From: an uncultured Sphingomonas sp.
GTDB lineage: Bacteria; Pseudomonadota; Alphaproteobacteria; Sphingomonadales; Sphingomonadaceae
Length of the DNA stretch: 6,202 nt
Direction of reading: 5' to 3'
NCBI GenBank assembly: GCA_946482655.1
Contig: CAMLSA010000141.1
Span: 1-6,202 of the forward strand
Positions 1 to 5,579 of the stretch are shown here, piece after piece (within the stretch, counting starts at the first letter, position 1; each line of letters begins with the position of its first letter). The notes under the pieces are model-generated. The model did not search any database. It saw only the letters and a list, made by a program, of their open reading frames with translations, and was not told where the DNA came from. A program made the position numbers and the translations under genes.

Positions 1-428
1 GGCTTCAGCGCCACCACCATCTGCGCGGTCGAGCAGTTGGGGTTGGCGATGATGTTGCGCTTCCTGTAGCCGTCGATCGCCTCAGGGTTCACCTCAGGCA
101 CGATCAGCGGGATATCGGGATCCATCCGGTAGAGCGACGAATTGTCGATCACGGTGCAGCCCGCGGCGGCGGCCTTGGGGGCGTAGATCTTCGTCGCGGT
201 CGAGCCGATAGCGAACAGCGCGATGTCCCAGCCGGCGAAGTCGAAATTCTCGATATTCTGGACTTTGAGCATCTTGCCCGTCTCGCCGAACTCGATCTGG
301 TCGCCCTGGCTGCGCGCGGAGGCGACCGCCGCGATCTCGTCGATCGGGAATTCGCGCTCGGCGAGGATGTTCAGCATCTCGCGGCCCACATTGCCGGTGG
401 CACCCGCGACTACGACACGATAGCCCAT
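1..428 (-). CDS. asd: Aspartate-semialdehyde dehydrogenase, N-terminal part (cut by left edge)
   Basis: This enzyme reduces aspartyl phosphate to aspartate semialdehyde with NADPH, the branch point towards lysine/diaminopimelate, threonine and methionine in the cytoplasm. The 142 residues visible begin MGYRVVVAGATGNVGREML, a Rossmann-type NADP-binding start with the GATGNVG loop at residues 9-15. The GST phosphate-contact region is near 75-77, and NSS follows at 96-98. The active-site motif NPNCST has its nucleophilic cysteine at about residue 132, where the family has it. The C-terminal half (substrate and dimer domain) lies outside the window. The ATG at 426-428 is preceded by an AGGA-type ribosome binding site about 8 bases upstream and fits the usual family start. 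It lies downstream of rplS on the same strand, separated by a terminator-like hairpin, so it probably has its own promoter, which I could not place. Identification is from family motifs. Confidence 0.95.
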   Translation of the reverse strand, partial: MGYRVVVAGATGNVGREMLNILAEREFPIDEIAAVASARSQGDQIEFGETGKMLKVQNIENFDFAGWDIALFAIGSTATKIYAPKAAAAGCTVIDNSSLYRMDPDIPLIVPEVNPEAIDGYRKRNIIANPNCSTAQMVVALK

Positions 429-521
429 TATCTTCTTCCTGTTTCTGGATGTCGCCCCCGCTATCGGCTCTTGCGGTTCCGGTCTCCGCCGGGGCGACGT
501 GTTGACATCCCGATATGCAAA

Positions 522-548
522 CGGCCGGTCTCCCGAGGGAGCCGGCCG
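522..548 (-). terminator. Probable terminator hairpin after rplS
   Basis: A stem of CGGCCGG (522-528) with CCGGCCG (542-548) stacks on CTCCC (530-534) with GGGAG (537-541), with one bulged base at 529 and a tight loop. On the minus strand it lies 31 bases past the rplS stop and is followed by only a short TTTGCATAT tract. It is therefore a plausible but weakly tailed intrinsic terminator that separates the ribosomal operon from asd. The rest of 429-578 is the asd leader, in which I see no convincing promoter. Confidence 0.65.
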
Positions 549-578
549 CCTGCGAGGTTGGTTATGGAAGCTGGTCGA

Positions 579-968
579 TCAGGCTTCCTGGGCCTCGGCG
601 GCCGGTTTATTGTCGCGACGCTCCGCAATACGCGCCGATTTGCCGCGGCGGCCGCGGAGGTAGTAGAGTTTGGCGCGGCGAACGACGCCCTTGCGGACCA
701 CCTCGATCGACTCGACGTTCGGCGAATAGAGCGGGAAGACGCGCTCGACACCCTCGCCGAACGAAATCTTGCGAACCGTGAACGAACTGCCCATGCCCTT
801 GTTCGAGCGCGCGATGCAAACGCCCTCATAGGCCTGGACGCGGGTCCGCTCGCCTTCGACGACCTTCACGCCGACGCGCAGCGTGTCACCCGGACGGAAA
901 TCCGGAATCGCCTTCGATTCCTTGAACTTGGCAATCTGCTCGGCTTCGAGCGTCTGGATGAGGTTCAT
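579..968 (-). CDS. rplS: 50S ribosomal protein L19
   Basis: L19 binds 23S rRNA at the 30S-50S interface and helps form an intersubunit bridge. The 129-residue product starts [15 protein letters not shown] and carries the family core: [26 protein letters not shown] at about residues 24-49, [21 protein letters not shown] at 63-83, and a basic [20 protein letters not shown] segment at about 95-114. The C-terminal tail is short and Ala/Glu-rich. The length is normal to slightly long for the family. The ATG at 966-968 lies four bases past the trmD stop, and the AAGGAA in the last trmD codons serves as its ribosome binding site, so translation of the two is probably coupled. This is the usual trmD-rplS arrangement. 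A hairpin follows the stop codon. Confidence 0.98.
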   Translation of the reverse strand: MNLIQTLEAEQIAKFKESKAIPDFRPGDTLRVGVKVVEGERTRVQAYEGVCIARSNKGMGSSFTVRKISFGEGVERVFPLYSPNVESIEVVRKGVVRRAKLYYLRGRRGKSARIAERRDNKPAAEAQEA

Positions 969-972
969 CTCA

Positions 973-1710
973 TCATTCCTTCTTCTGTCGCCGCGCGCCA
1001 GAGGGAGACTTGACCCGAGCGCCCTTGTGGCGCTCCCAAAGGTCCGGCCTCCTTAGCCTTGTATCGGTCTCGGCCATGGCTTTCCGCCAGGCCTCAATCC
1101 TCGCATGATCCCCAGATCGCAGCACCTCGGGGATCGTGCGCCCTTCCCACTCGGCAGGTCGGGTATAATGCGGATATTCGAGAAGCCCGGTTTCGAAGCT
1201 CTCGTCATCGCCGCTGTCGGGCGCGCCCATTACGCCGGGAAGCAGGCGAATGCAAGCATCGAGCAGCACCAGCGCGCCCATTTCGCCGCCCGAGAGGATA
1301 TAGTCGCCGATCGACACCGGCTCGATCGGCCGCGCCTCGAAAAGCCGCTCGTCGATTCCCTCGAAGCGGCCGCAGAGAATCGTGACGCCTGGCCCGGCTG
1401 CAAGGCCGCGCACGCGCGCCTGGGTGAGCGGAGCGCCGCGCGGCGTCATCGCCAGCACCGGGGCGTCGGGGCTGGCGTCCAGCGCATGATCGACGGCGCG
1501 CGCGAGAATGTCGGCGCGCATCACCATGCCGGCCCCGCCGCCGGCCGGCGTATCGTCGACCGAGCGATGCTTGTCGGTCGCGAAATCGCGGATCTGGACC
1601 GGGTTGCACGTCCACTTCCCTTCCGCGAGCGCGCGGCCCGCCATCGAGACGCCGAGCGGGCCGGGGAACATCTCGGGGTAGAGGGTGAGGATGGTGGCGG
1701 CGAAGGTCAT
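973..1710 (-). CDS. trmD: tRNA (guanine-N1)-methyltransferase (m1G37)
   Basis: TrmD transfers a methyl group from S-adenosylmethionine to G37 of tRNAs with G36, preventing +1 frameshifting. It acts as a cytoplasmic dimer with a trefoil-knotted SPOUT fold. The 245-residue product shows the family motifs in order: [11 protein letters not shown] (9-19), GGGAGMVM (57-64), [10 protein letters not shown] (113-122), the knot and SAM-binding segment [20 protein letters not shown] (133-152), and the interdomain GDDESF...[11 protein letters not shown] (167-185), which contains the aspartate region linked to catalysis. A C-terminal tRNA-binding domain follows. I chose the ATG at 1708-1710 because AGAGGG lies just upstream and [15 protein letters not shown] is the family start; a TTG at 1735-1737 would add nine unrelated residues. 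It lies 48 bases after the vapC stop, with no obvious separate promoter. Confidence 0.98.
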   Translation of the reverse strand: MTFAATILTLYPEMFPGPLGVSMAGRALAEGKWTCNPVQIRDFATDKHRSVDDTPAGGGAGMVMRADILARAVDHALDASPDAPVLAMTPRGAPLTQARVRGLAAGPGVTILCGRFEGIDERLFEARPIEPVSIGDYILSGGEMGALVLLDACIRLLPGVMGAPDSGDDESFETGLLEYPHYTRPAEWEGRTIPEVLRSGDHARIEAWRKAMAETDTRLRRPDLWERHKGARVKSPSGARRQKKE

Positions 1711-1758
1711 GATCCCTCTTGATGAGGCTGGAGACAAGAAAACTCGGCAGTGCTTCGA

Positions 1759-2136
1759 TCAGGCCGTCCAGTTTTCAACGGTCAAGCCGGGTATATCGCC
1801 GAAATCACCCTCGTTGTTCGTGACGAGCGTGAGTTTCAGTGCGAGCGCGTGGGCCGCGATCAGGCGATCACAGCGCGCCCGCTTGAACGACAGACTTGCA
1901 TAGGCTCGCGCGGCGGCCTCGTCGAATGGCAGGACTTTCACGACCGCGAAGAGAGCTTCCGCCTGGGCCACGGCCTGCCGCGACCGGGCACCAACCATGA
2001 CCTCCGCGAAGGCGACTGCCGAGGTCACCAGTTCGCCCGGTGCCCGCGCCTGGACGCTCGATCTAGCTATGTCGGACGCCCCGCCCAGCAGATAGATGCA
2101 GATATTAGAATCGAGCAGGAAGAGAGGGTCAGCCAC
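1759..2136 (-). CDS. vapC: PIN-domain toxin of a type II toxin-antitoxin pair (VapC-like)
   Basis: This is a predicted Mg-dependent endoribonuclease of the PIN family. VapC toxins usually cleave tRNA or rRNA and stop translation unless bound by their antitoxin; the target here is unknown. The 125-residue product shows the PIN acidic residues in order: Asp9 in FLLDSNICIYLL, Glu45 in AFAEVMVGA, Asp90 in CDRLIAAHA, and Asn/Asp in TNNEGDF (106-112). The catalytic set is therefore intact. I chose the GTG at 2134-2136: it starts VADPLFLLDS, the normal PIN beginning, and overlaps the antitoxin stop by 8 bases, giving translational coupling. An ATG at 2211 in the same frame would add 25 residues that run back through the antitoxin gene and is unlikely. 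The gene lies directly upstream of trmD. Base composition looks a little less GC-rich than its neighbours by eye, which would fit acquisition. Confidence 0.93.
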   Translation of the reverse strand: MADPLFLLDSNICIYLLGGASDIARSSVQARAPGELVTSAVAFAEVMVGARSRQAVAQAEALFAVVKVLPFDEAAARAYASLSFKRARCDRLIAAHALALKLTLVTNNEGDFGDIPGLTVENWTA

Positions 2137-2386
2137 GCGGAAGCAGCTTCCCCTCCCAATCAAGCTCGCGCTCCTCGGGCGTGAGTGGCTTGAAGCCGGG
2201 AATCGAGCCATAAATGCCGGTGAGGTCGATCCGCTCAGGTTCCTGCTTCACGGGTTCGACGATGTAGCGGCCGGCTTCCTTGCGCACCGTCATCTCGGTG
2301 CCCGCGTCTATGCCGAGCGCCTTCGGCAGCCGCAAGGCGACCGAATTGCCCGACTTGAAGGTGCGTGACTTGAGTGGGGCAGTCAT
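2129..2386 (-). CDS. vapB: AbrB/SpoVT-fold antitoxin (VapB-like)
   Basis: This 85-residue protein is the predicted antitoxin partner of the PIN toxin that follows. Residues about 5-46 form an AbrB/MazE/SpoVT-type swapped-hairpin DNA-binding domain, with the characteristic FKSGNSVALRLPKALGI (10-26) followed by GTEMTVRKEAGRYIVEP. The remaining 40 residues (ERIDLTGIYGSIPGF through the acidic EERELDW) are the flexible tail that in this family wraps the toxin. The ATG at 2384-2386 has a strong GGAGG five bases upstream. The stop overlaps the GTG of vapC, so the pair is co-translated. Two GTATATAC palindromes just upstream probably form the site at which VapB or the VapBC complex represses its own promoter, as is typical of the family. 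Function is inferred from fold and gene pairing. Confidence 0.93.
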   Translation of the reverse strand: MTAPLKSRTFKSGNSVALRLPKALGIDAGTEMTVRKEAGRYIVEPVKQEPERIDLTGIYGSIPGFKPLTPEERELDWEGKLLPRG

Positions 2387-2396
2387 GCAAGCCTCC

Positions 2397-2417
2397 GTAT
2401 ATACTTCATGTATATAC
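2397..2417 (-). promoter_or_regulatory. Probable vapBC operator: two GTATATAC palindromes
   Basis: Two identical 8-base perfect palindromes, GTATATAC at 2397-2404 and 2410-2417, are separated by 5 bases, so their centres lie 13 bases apart, a little over one helical turn. One covers the predicted -10 box and the other covers the predicted start of transcription and abuts the vapB Shine-Dalgarno. This is a good layout for an autorepressing antitoxin. The sites are seen directly; binding is inferred. Confidence 0.7.
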
Positions 2418-2439
2418 AGTCGTCAGCGGCGAATCACAA
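2411..2439 (-). promoter_or_regulatory. Predicted vapBC promoter
   Basis: On the minus strand, a TTGTGA -35 box (2434-2439) and a TATATA -10 box (2411-2416) are spaced by exactly 17 bases. The -35 box overlaps the TGA stop of the upstream membrane-protein gene (2434-2436). Transcription would start near 2404, leaving a leader of about 17 bases before the vapB start codon. The -10 box lies inside the palindromic operator. Confidence 0.6.
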
Positions 2440-2712
2440 GACCCGCCTGGCGACGATATCGGTGCAGATCGCCAGCAGCGCGCCGGCCACCAGCAGCATC
2501 GCCAGCATCACGCCCCAGCCGCCGATCAGGAAGGCGTCGCCGGTCGTCACCAGTGCGCCGAACAGGATGACCGGGGGCAGGAGCACCTGCGCCGCGGCGG
2601 CGGACAGGCGCACATTCCGGGGCAGCCCCTTCTTGCGGGTGCGGACCACGCCATAGGCGATGATCGCCAGATAGAGCGATCCGACGATCAGGAAGATGGA
2701 GGTGGGATTCAT
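2434..2712 (-). CDS. Small three-helix membrane protein, unrecognised
   Basis: I do not recognise this 92-residue protein. It has a hydrophobic segment at about 5-23 (SIFLIVGSLYLAIIAYGVV), a strongly basic loop at 24-35 (RTRKKGLPRNVR), a second segment at about 42-57 (QVLLPPVILFGALVTTG) and a third at about 61-84, ending in ARRVL. The positive-inside rule suggests an outside N-terminus and a cytoplasmic basic loop and C-terminus in the inner membrane. There is no signal peptide, cysteine pair or catalytic motif. The ATG at 2710-2712 overlaps the rimM stop as ATGA, with GGAG about 9 bases upstream inside rimM, so it is translationally coupled to rimM. That coupling makes a real gene likely. 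Nothing in the sequence links it to ribosome assembly. Confidence 0.8.
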   Translation of the reverse strand: MNPTSIFLIVGSLYLAIIAYGVVRTRKKGLPRNVRLSAAAAQVLLPPVILFGALVTTGDAFLIGGWGVMLAMLLVAGALLAICTDIVARRVL

Positions 2713-3179
2713 TCGACGAACTCCGGATCGATCAGCAGGCGGTCGGGCTCGATCGTCACCGCCTTGGCGACGGGCACCATGAAACGCTTGCCGTCGGGTT
2801 TCTCGATCTCCAGCACGTCGCCTGCGCCGAAGTCCTCGATCATCACCGCGGTCCCCACATGTGCCCCGTCGGCGAGACAGGGCAGGCCGATCAGGTCGAT
2901 ATGATAATATTCGCCCACGCCCAGCGGCGGCAGCGCCGAGCGGGGCACGCTGAGCTCGGTGCCGCGCAGCGCCTCCGCGTCACTGCGGTCGGCGATCTCG
3001 GCGAAGCGCGCGATCGCACCATGCGCGGTGGGCCGGAGCGACGCGAGCGTGAAGCTCCGCCCACCGCCGGAGAGGAACCTATAAGCCTTCAGGTCCTCGC
3101 TGAAGAGCTTGAGGCGCACCTCGCCGGTGATGCCGTGCGCGCCGATAATGACGGCAAGAACGATGGGCCGGTCGCTCAC
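2709..3179 (-). CDS. rimM: 16S rRNA processing / 30S maturation factor RimM
   Basis: RimM helps assemble the 3' head domain of the 30S subunit, acting around S19 and helices 31/33b. The 156-residue product has the N-terminal RimM barrel, with the hallmark IGAHGITGEVRLKLFSED at about residues 12-29. A linker follows, then the PRC-barrel domain beginning GEYYHIDLIGLPC (89-101) with DFGAGDVLEIE (116-126). The C-terminus is IDPEFVE. The length is slightly short but within the family range. The start is a GTG at 3177-3179, preceded by a very purine-rich AGGGAGG. The gene follows rpsP after a 115-base spacer holding palindromic repeats, and its stop overlaps the next start. Confidence 0.96.
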   Translation of the reverse strand: MSDRPIVLAVIIGAHGITGEVRLKLFSEDLKAYRFLSGGGRSFTLASLRPTAHGAIARFAEIADRSDAEALRGTELSVPRSALPPLGVGEYYHIDLIGLPCLADGAHVGTAVMIEDFGAGDVLEIEKPDGKRFMVPVAKAVTIEPDRLLIDPEFVE

Positions 3180-3180
3180 G

Positions 3181-3286
3181 CCCCCTCCCTGCCGAGGGAG
3201 AGGGCCGGAGGGCGGATTCGGCCGATCGGGGAATGGTCCATGGCGGCGAAGCCCACTCCTGACCCCTCCCCCGGCAGGGAGGGGGA
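3181..3286. repeat. Inverted pair of palindromic (REP-like) repeats between rpsP and rimM
   Basis: This spacer contains two GC-rich hairpins facing each other. The left one is CTCCCT (3185-3190) with AGGGAG (3195-3200) around a GCCG loop. The right one is CCCCTCCC (3263-3270) with GGGAGGGG (3277-3284) around CCGGCA. The outer ends also form a perfect 14-base inverted repeat, 3181-3194 against 3272-3285. Two head-to-head palindromes with a spacer is the layout of a BIME/REP element. Similar CCCTCCC...GGGAGGG palindromes are, from memory, common between genes in sphingomonads. The right hairpin lies just after the rpsP stop in the mRNA and could protect its 3' end or attenuate read-through into rimM; no T-tract follows it. 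The left arm also supplies the rimM ribosome binding site. Confidence 0.75.
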
Positions 3287-3294
3287 CTTCAAGG

Positions 3295-3759
3295 TCAAGC
3301 CTCGCTGCTTTCCTCGGCGGCAGCCACAGGCGCGGCTTCCTCGGCGGGAGCGTCGACGGCCTCGGCGGCGGCCTCTTCGGTCGCTTCTTCCTCGGCCGGG
3401 GCGTTCGCGGCTTCGTTGGCGGCGTCGATCTTGGCCTGGCGCTCCTCGGCGCGCTCCTTGGCCTTCTCGCCGGGCGCCCCCTTGTTCGGATTGTTGCGCG
3501 CGGCGCGCTCCTTCACGCCGGCGGCGTCGAGGAAGCGGGCGACGCGATCGGTCGGTTGCGCACCGACCGACAGCCAATGCCTGGCGCGCTCGGTATCGAG
3601 CACGACGCGGTTGGCATCGTCCTTGGCGAGAAGCGGATTATAGGAGCCGATCTTCTCGATGAAGGCGCCATCGCGCGGGCTGCGCGAGTTGGCGACGACG
3701 ATGCGATAATAAGGGCGCTTCTTGGCGCCGCCACGGGCGAGACGAATGGAAACGGACAT
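3295..3759 (-). CDS. rpsP: 30S ribosomal protein S16 with long C-terminal extension
   Basis: S16 binds 16S rRNA early in 30S assembly. The 154-residue product starts [31 protein letters not shown], the S16 signature, with [11 protein letters not shown] at about 33-43 and the [24 protein letters not shown] segment at about 54-77. The conserved core ends near residue 85. The remaining 70 or so residues are a Lys/Glu/Ala-rich charged stretch followed by an almost pure Ala/Glu/Pro tail, likely disordered. Such tails occur in alphaproteobacterial S16 proteins. The ATG at 3757-3759 has AAAGGAA about 8 bases upstream. Only 36 bases separate it from the ffh stop, so the two are probably co-transcribed. 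Confidence 0.97.
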   Translation of the reverse strand: MSVSIRLARGGAKKRPYYRIVVANSRSPRDGAFIEKIGSYNPLLAKDDANRVVLDTERARHWLSVGAQPTDRVARFLDAAGVKERAARNNPNKGAPGEKAKERAEERQAKIDAANEAANAPAEEEATEEAAAEAVDAPAEEAAPVAAAEESSEA

Positions 3760-3795
3760 CGGTAGTTCCTTTCTGGGTATCTGATCCGAGCTAAA

Positions 3796-5259
3796 TCACT
3801 TTTTCTTCAAGAAATTCTGGAAACCGGGCGGCAGACCCTGCGGACTGCCGGGCAGGCCGGGCAGGCCCCCGGGCATCGGCGGCATGCCGCCGCCGAGCAG
3901 GCCGCCAAGACCGCCGCCCCCGCCCCCGCCGAGCAGCGCGCCGAGACCCTTGAGGCCGCCCATCTTCTTCATCTTCTTCATGACGGTCGACATCTCCTGA
4001 TGCATCTTCAGGAGCTTATTGACGTCCTGCACCGTGGTGCCCGAGCCCTTGGCGACGCGAATCTTGCGCTTGGCGTTGAGCAGCTCGGGCTTGGCGCGCT
4101 CCTTGGGCGTCATCGATCCGATGATCGCGTCCATTCGCACGAGCACCTTGTCGTCGGCTGCGCCGCTCGCCATCGCCTGCTTGACCTGCTTGATGCCGGG
4201 CAGCATCGCGGCGAGGCCGGAAAGTCCGCCCATCCGCGACATCTGGCTCAGCTGATTGCGCAGATCGTTCATGTCGAAGAGGCCCTTGGCCATCCGCGCG
4301 GCAAGCGCCTCGGCCTCCTCGACCTTGATCGTTTCGGCGGCGCGCTCGACGAGGCTGACGACGTCGCCCATGCCGAGGATGCGGCCGGCGACGCGGCTCG
4401 GCTGGAACAGCTCGATCCCCTCGAGCTTCTCACCGGTACCGACGAACTTGATCGGCTTGCCGGTGACCGCGCGCATCGACAGCGCCGCGCCGCCGCGCGC
4501 GTCGCCGTCCATCCGGGTCAGCACCACACCGGTGAGCGACACCTGCTCGGAGAAGCTCTTGGCGACGTTGACTGCGTCCTGTCCGGTCAGCGCGTCGACG
4601 ACGAGCAGGATCTCTTCCGGATCGGCGACCGCGGCGACCGCCTTCATCTCCTCCATCAGCGCCTGATCGACATGGAGCCGGCCGGCGGTGTCGAGCAGCA
4701 GCACGTCGTAGCCCTGCAGCTTGGCCGACTGGAGCGCGCGCTTGGCGATGTCGACGGGCTGCTGGCCGGAGACGATCGGCAGGGTCGCGACCGAAGCCTG
4801 GGCGCCGAGGATCGCGAGCTGTTCCTGCGCGGCCGGACGATTGACGTCGAGCGACGCCATCATGACCTTCTTGCGGCCCTTCTCGGTCAGCCGCTTGGCG
4901 ATCTTCGCGGTGGTCGTCGTCTTGCCCGAGCCCTGGAGGCCGACCATCATGATGATCGCCGGCGGCGTGACGTCGATATCGAGGTCGGATGCCTCGGAGC
5001 CGAGCATCTCGACCAGCGCGTCATGGACGAGCTTGACCACCTGCTGGCCCGGAGTGACCGATCGAAGCACCTGCTGGCCAACCGCCTGTTCGGTGACCTT
5101 GTCGACGAACTCGCGGACGACGGGAAGCGCGACATCAGCCTCGAGCAACGCGATGCGGACCTCGCGCATCGCCTCGCGCACGTCCGATTCGGAAAGTGCG
5201 CCACGGCCGCGCAGGCGGTCGAAGACACCCCCCAGCCTTTCGCTCAGACTTTCGAACAT
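3796..5259 (-). CDS. ffh: Signal recognition particle GTPase (SRP54/Ffh)
   Basis: Ffh binds 4.5S RNA and signal sequences emerging from the ribosome and docks with FtsY to deliver membrane proteins to the translocon. The 487-residue product has the N domain (about 1-90), then the G domain with P-loop GLQGSGKTTTT (107-117), DVNRPAA (138-144), DTAGR (190-194), TRMDGDARGG (248-257) and GTGEK (274-278). The methionine-rich M domain follows from about 300, with the RNA-binding stretch KRKIRVAKGSGTTVQDVNKLLK at about 397-418. The C-terminus is a Gly/Met/Pro-rich tail (about 444-480) ending FQNFLKKK. I chose the ATG at 5257-5259 because it starts MFESLSERLGGVFDRLRG, as in the family, with GAGGAG seven bases upstream. 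An upstream start at 5310 would add 17 atypical residues. It is the first gene of the cluster with rpsP. Confidence 0.98.
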   Translation of the reverse strand: MFESLSERLGGVFDRLRGRGALSESDVREAMREVRIALLEADVALPVVREFVDKVTEQAVGQQVLRSVTPGQQVVKLVHDALVEMLGSEASDLDIDVTPPAIIMMVGLQGSGKTTTTAKIAKRLTEKGRKKVMMASLDVNRPAAQEQLAILGAQASVATLPIVSGQQPVDIAKRALQSAKLQGYDVLLLDTAGRLHVDQALMEEMKAVAAVADPEEILLVVDALTGQDAVNVAKSFSEQVSLTGVVLTRMDGDARGGAALSMRAVTGKPIKFVGTGEKLEGIELFQPSRVAGRILGMGDVVSLVERAAETIKVEEAEALAARMAKGLFDMNDLRNQLSQMSRMGGLSGLAAMLPGIKQVKQAMASGAADDKVLVRMDAIIGSMTPKERAKPELLNAKRKIRVAKGSGTTVQDVNKLLKMHQEMSTVMKKMKKMGGLKGLGALLGGGGGGGLGGLLGGGMPPMPGGLPGLPGSPQGLPPGFQNFLKKK

Positions 5260-5310
5260 GCGTTCACTCCTCTGCGCCGAAGCGCCGAAATTGCGGGCAT
5301 CCGGACCCAA

Positions 5311-5379
5311 AACGCAAAACGCGCCGGCGGGCGAAACCTCGCCGGCCAGCGGGCGTCCGGGGACGCTGACATTTGCGTT
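5311..5379 (-). ncRNA. Candidate structured leader of ffh (three-way junction)
   Basis: Three nested perfect inverted repeats can form together: an 8-base closing stem AACGCAAA (5311-5318) with TTTGCGTT (5372-5379), and inside it GCCGGCG (5323-5329) with CGCCGGC (5340-5346) and GCGTCC (5353-5358) with GGACGC (5361-5366). The third stem needs at least one pair open to leave a workable loop. This would be a compact three-way junction in the 5' untranslated region of ffh, ending about 50 bases before its start codon. It could be a cis-regulatory element. GC-rich DNA gives such stems by chance, so this is a candidate; I saw the pairing but have no conservation data. Confidence 0.35.
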
Positions 5380-5400
5380 CGTGTCGGAACGACGGGGCGG

Positions 5401-5429
5401 CTCCTACGCCGGCTGGGCGGGAAAGGCAA
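5401..5429 (-). promoter_or_regulatory. Candidate ffh operon promoter
   Basis: On the minus strand, TTGCCT (5424-5429) and TAGGAG (5401-5406) are spaced by 17 bases and resemble degenerate housekeeping promoters of GC-rich alphaproteobacteria. Transcription would start near 5394, giving an ffh leader of about 135 bases that includes the three-way-junction candidate. The -35 box lies inside an inverted repeat, GGCAAGG (5425-5431) with CCTTGCC (5447-5453). The -10 box is a weak match. Confidence 0.35.
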
Positions 5430-5503
5430 GGATTTGTGGGCCTTTGCCTTGCCACGGGCCTGGCTGCCACGCGTTTGGGACGACGTCGCGCTTAGGCTTG
5501 TGA

Positions 5504-5529
5504 CGGCACCCGGCGTCCGCCGGGTGCCG
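5504..5529. repeat. 26-base perfect GC-rich palindrome
   Basis: CGGCACCCGGCG (5504-5515) is matched by CGCCGGGTGCCG (5518-5529) with only two bases between, a perfect 12-base stem that would open to a 4-base loop in RNA. It lies just past the aceA terminator in the transcription direction and has no T-tract on either side. It may be a back-up terminator or a block to antisense transcription; I see no other role. It belongs to the 344-base gap between aceA and ffh. Confidence 0.6.
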
Positions 5530-5530
5530 C

Positions 5531-5579
5531 TATTCTTAAAAAGGAAAGGCCTGGGGCTGGAGTACCCCCAGGCCTTTCC
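5531..5579 (-). terminator. Strong intrinsic terminator of aceA
   Basis: GGAAAGGCCTGGGG (5543-5556) pairs perfectly over 14 bases with CCCCAGGCCTTTCC (5566-5579) around a 9-base loop. On the minus strand it is followed at once by TTTTTAAGAATA. It begins 24 bases after the aceA stop. The T-tract is only on the minus-strand side, which fixes its direction. Confidence 0.92.

Noticed and set aside
502..530. Plus-strand TTGACA at 502-507 as a promoter
   Set aside because: There is no -10-like sequence 16-18 bases downstream, only GC-rich terminator stem, and no plus-strand gene follows.
471..1013. Plus-strand open frame of 180 codons opposite rplS
   Set aside because: It is antisense to a clear ribosomal protein gene and shows no recognisable domain; it is a composition shadow.
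2137..2211. Upstream ATG start for vapC adding 25 residues
   Set aside because: The extension lies wholly within the vapB coding sequence and is not PIN-like. The GTG at 2134-2136 gives the normal start and the typical overlap.
1711..2433. Target-site duplication or terminal repeats around vapBC
   Set aside because: Comparing the sequence after the membrane-gene stop with that before trmD by eye showed no convincing matching repeat, so no mobile-element mechanism can be claimed.
2859..3662. Plus-strand open frame of 267 codons opposite rimM and rpsP
   Set aside because: It spans two identified genes and the palindromic spacer on the other strand, and becomes an Arg/Pro-rich low-complexity product.
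5260..5310. Upstream start for ffh adding 17 residues
   Set aside because: The added residues do not resemble the family N-terminus. The ATG at 5257-5259 has a good GAGGAG site and the conserved MFESLSERL beginning.
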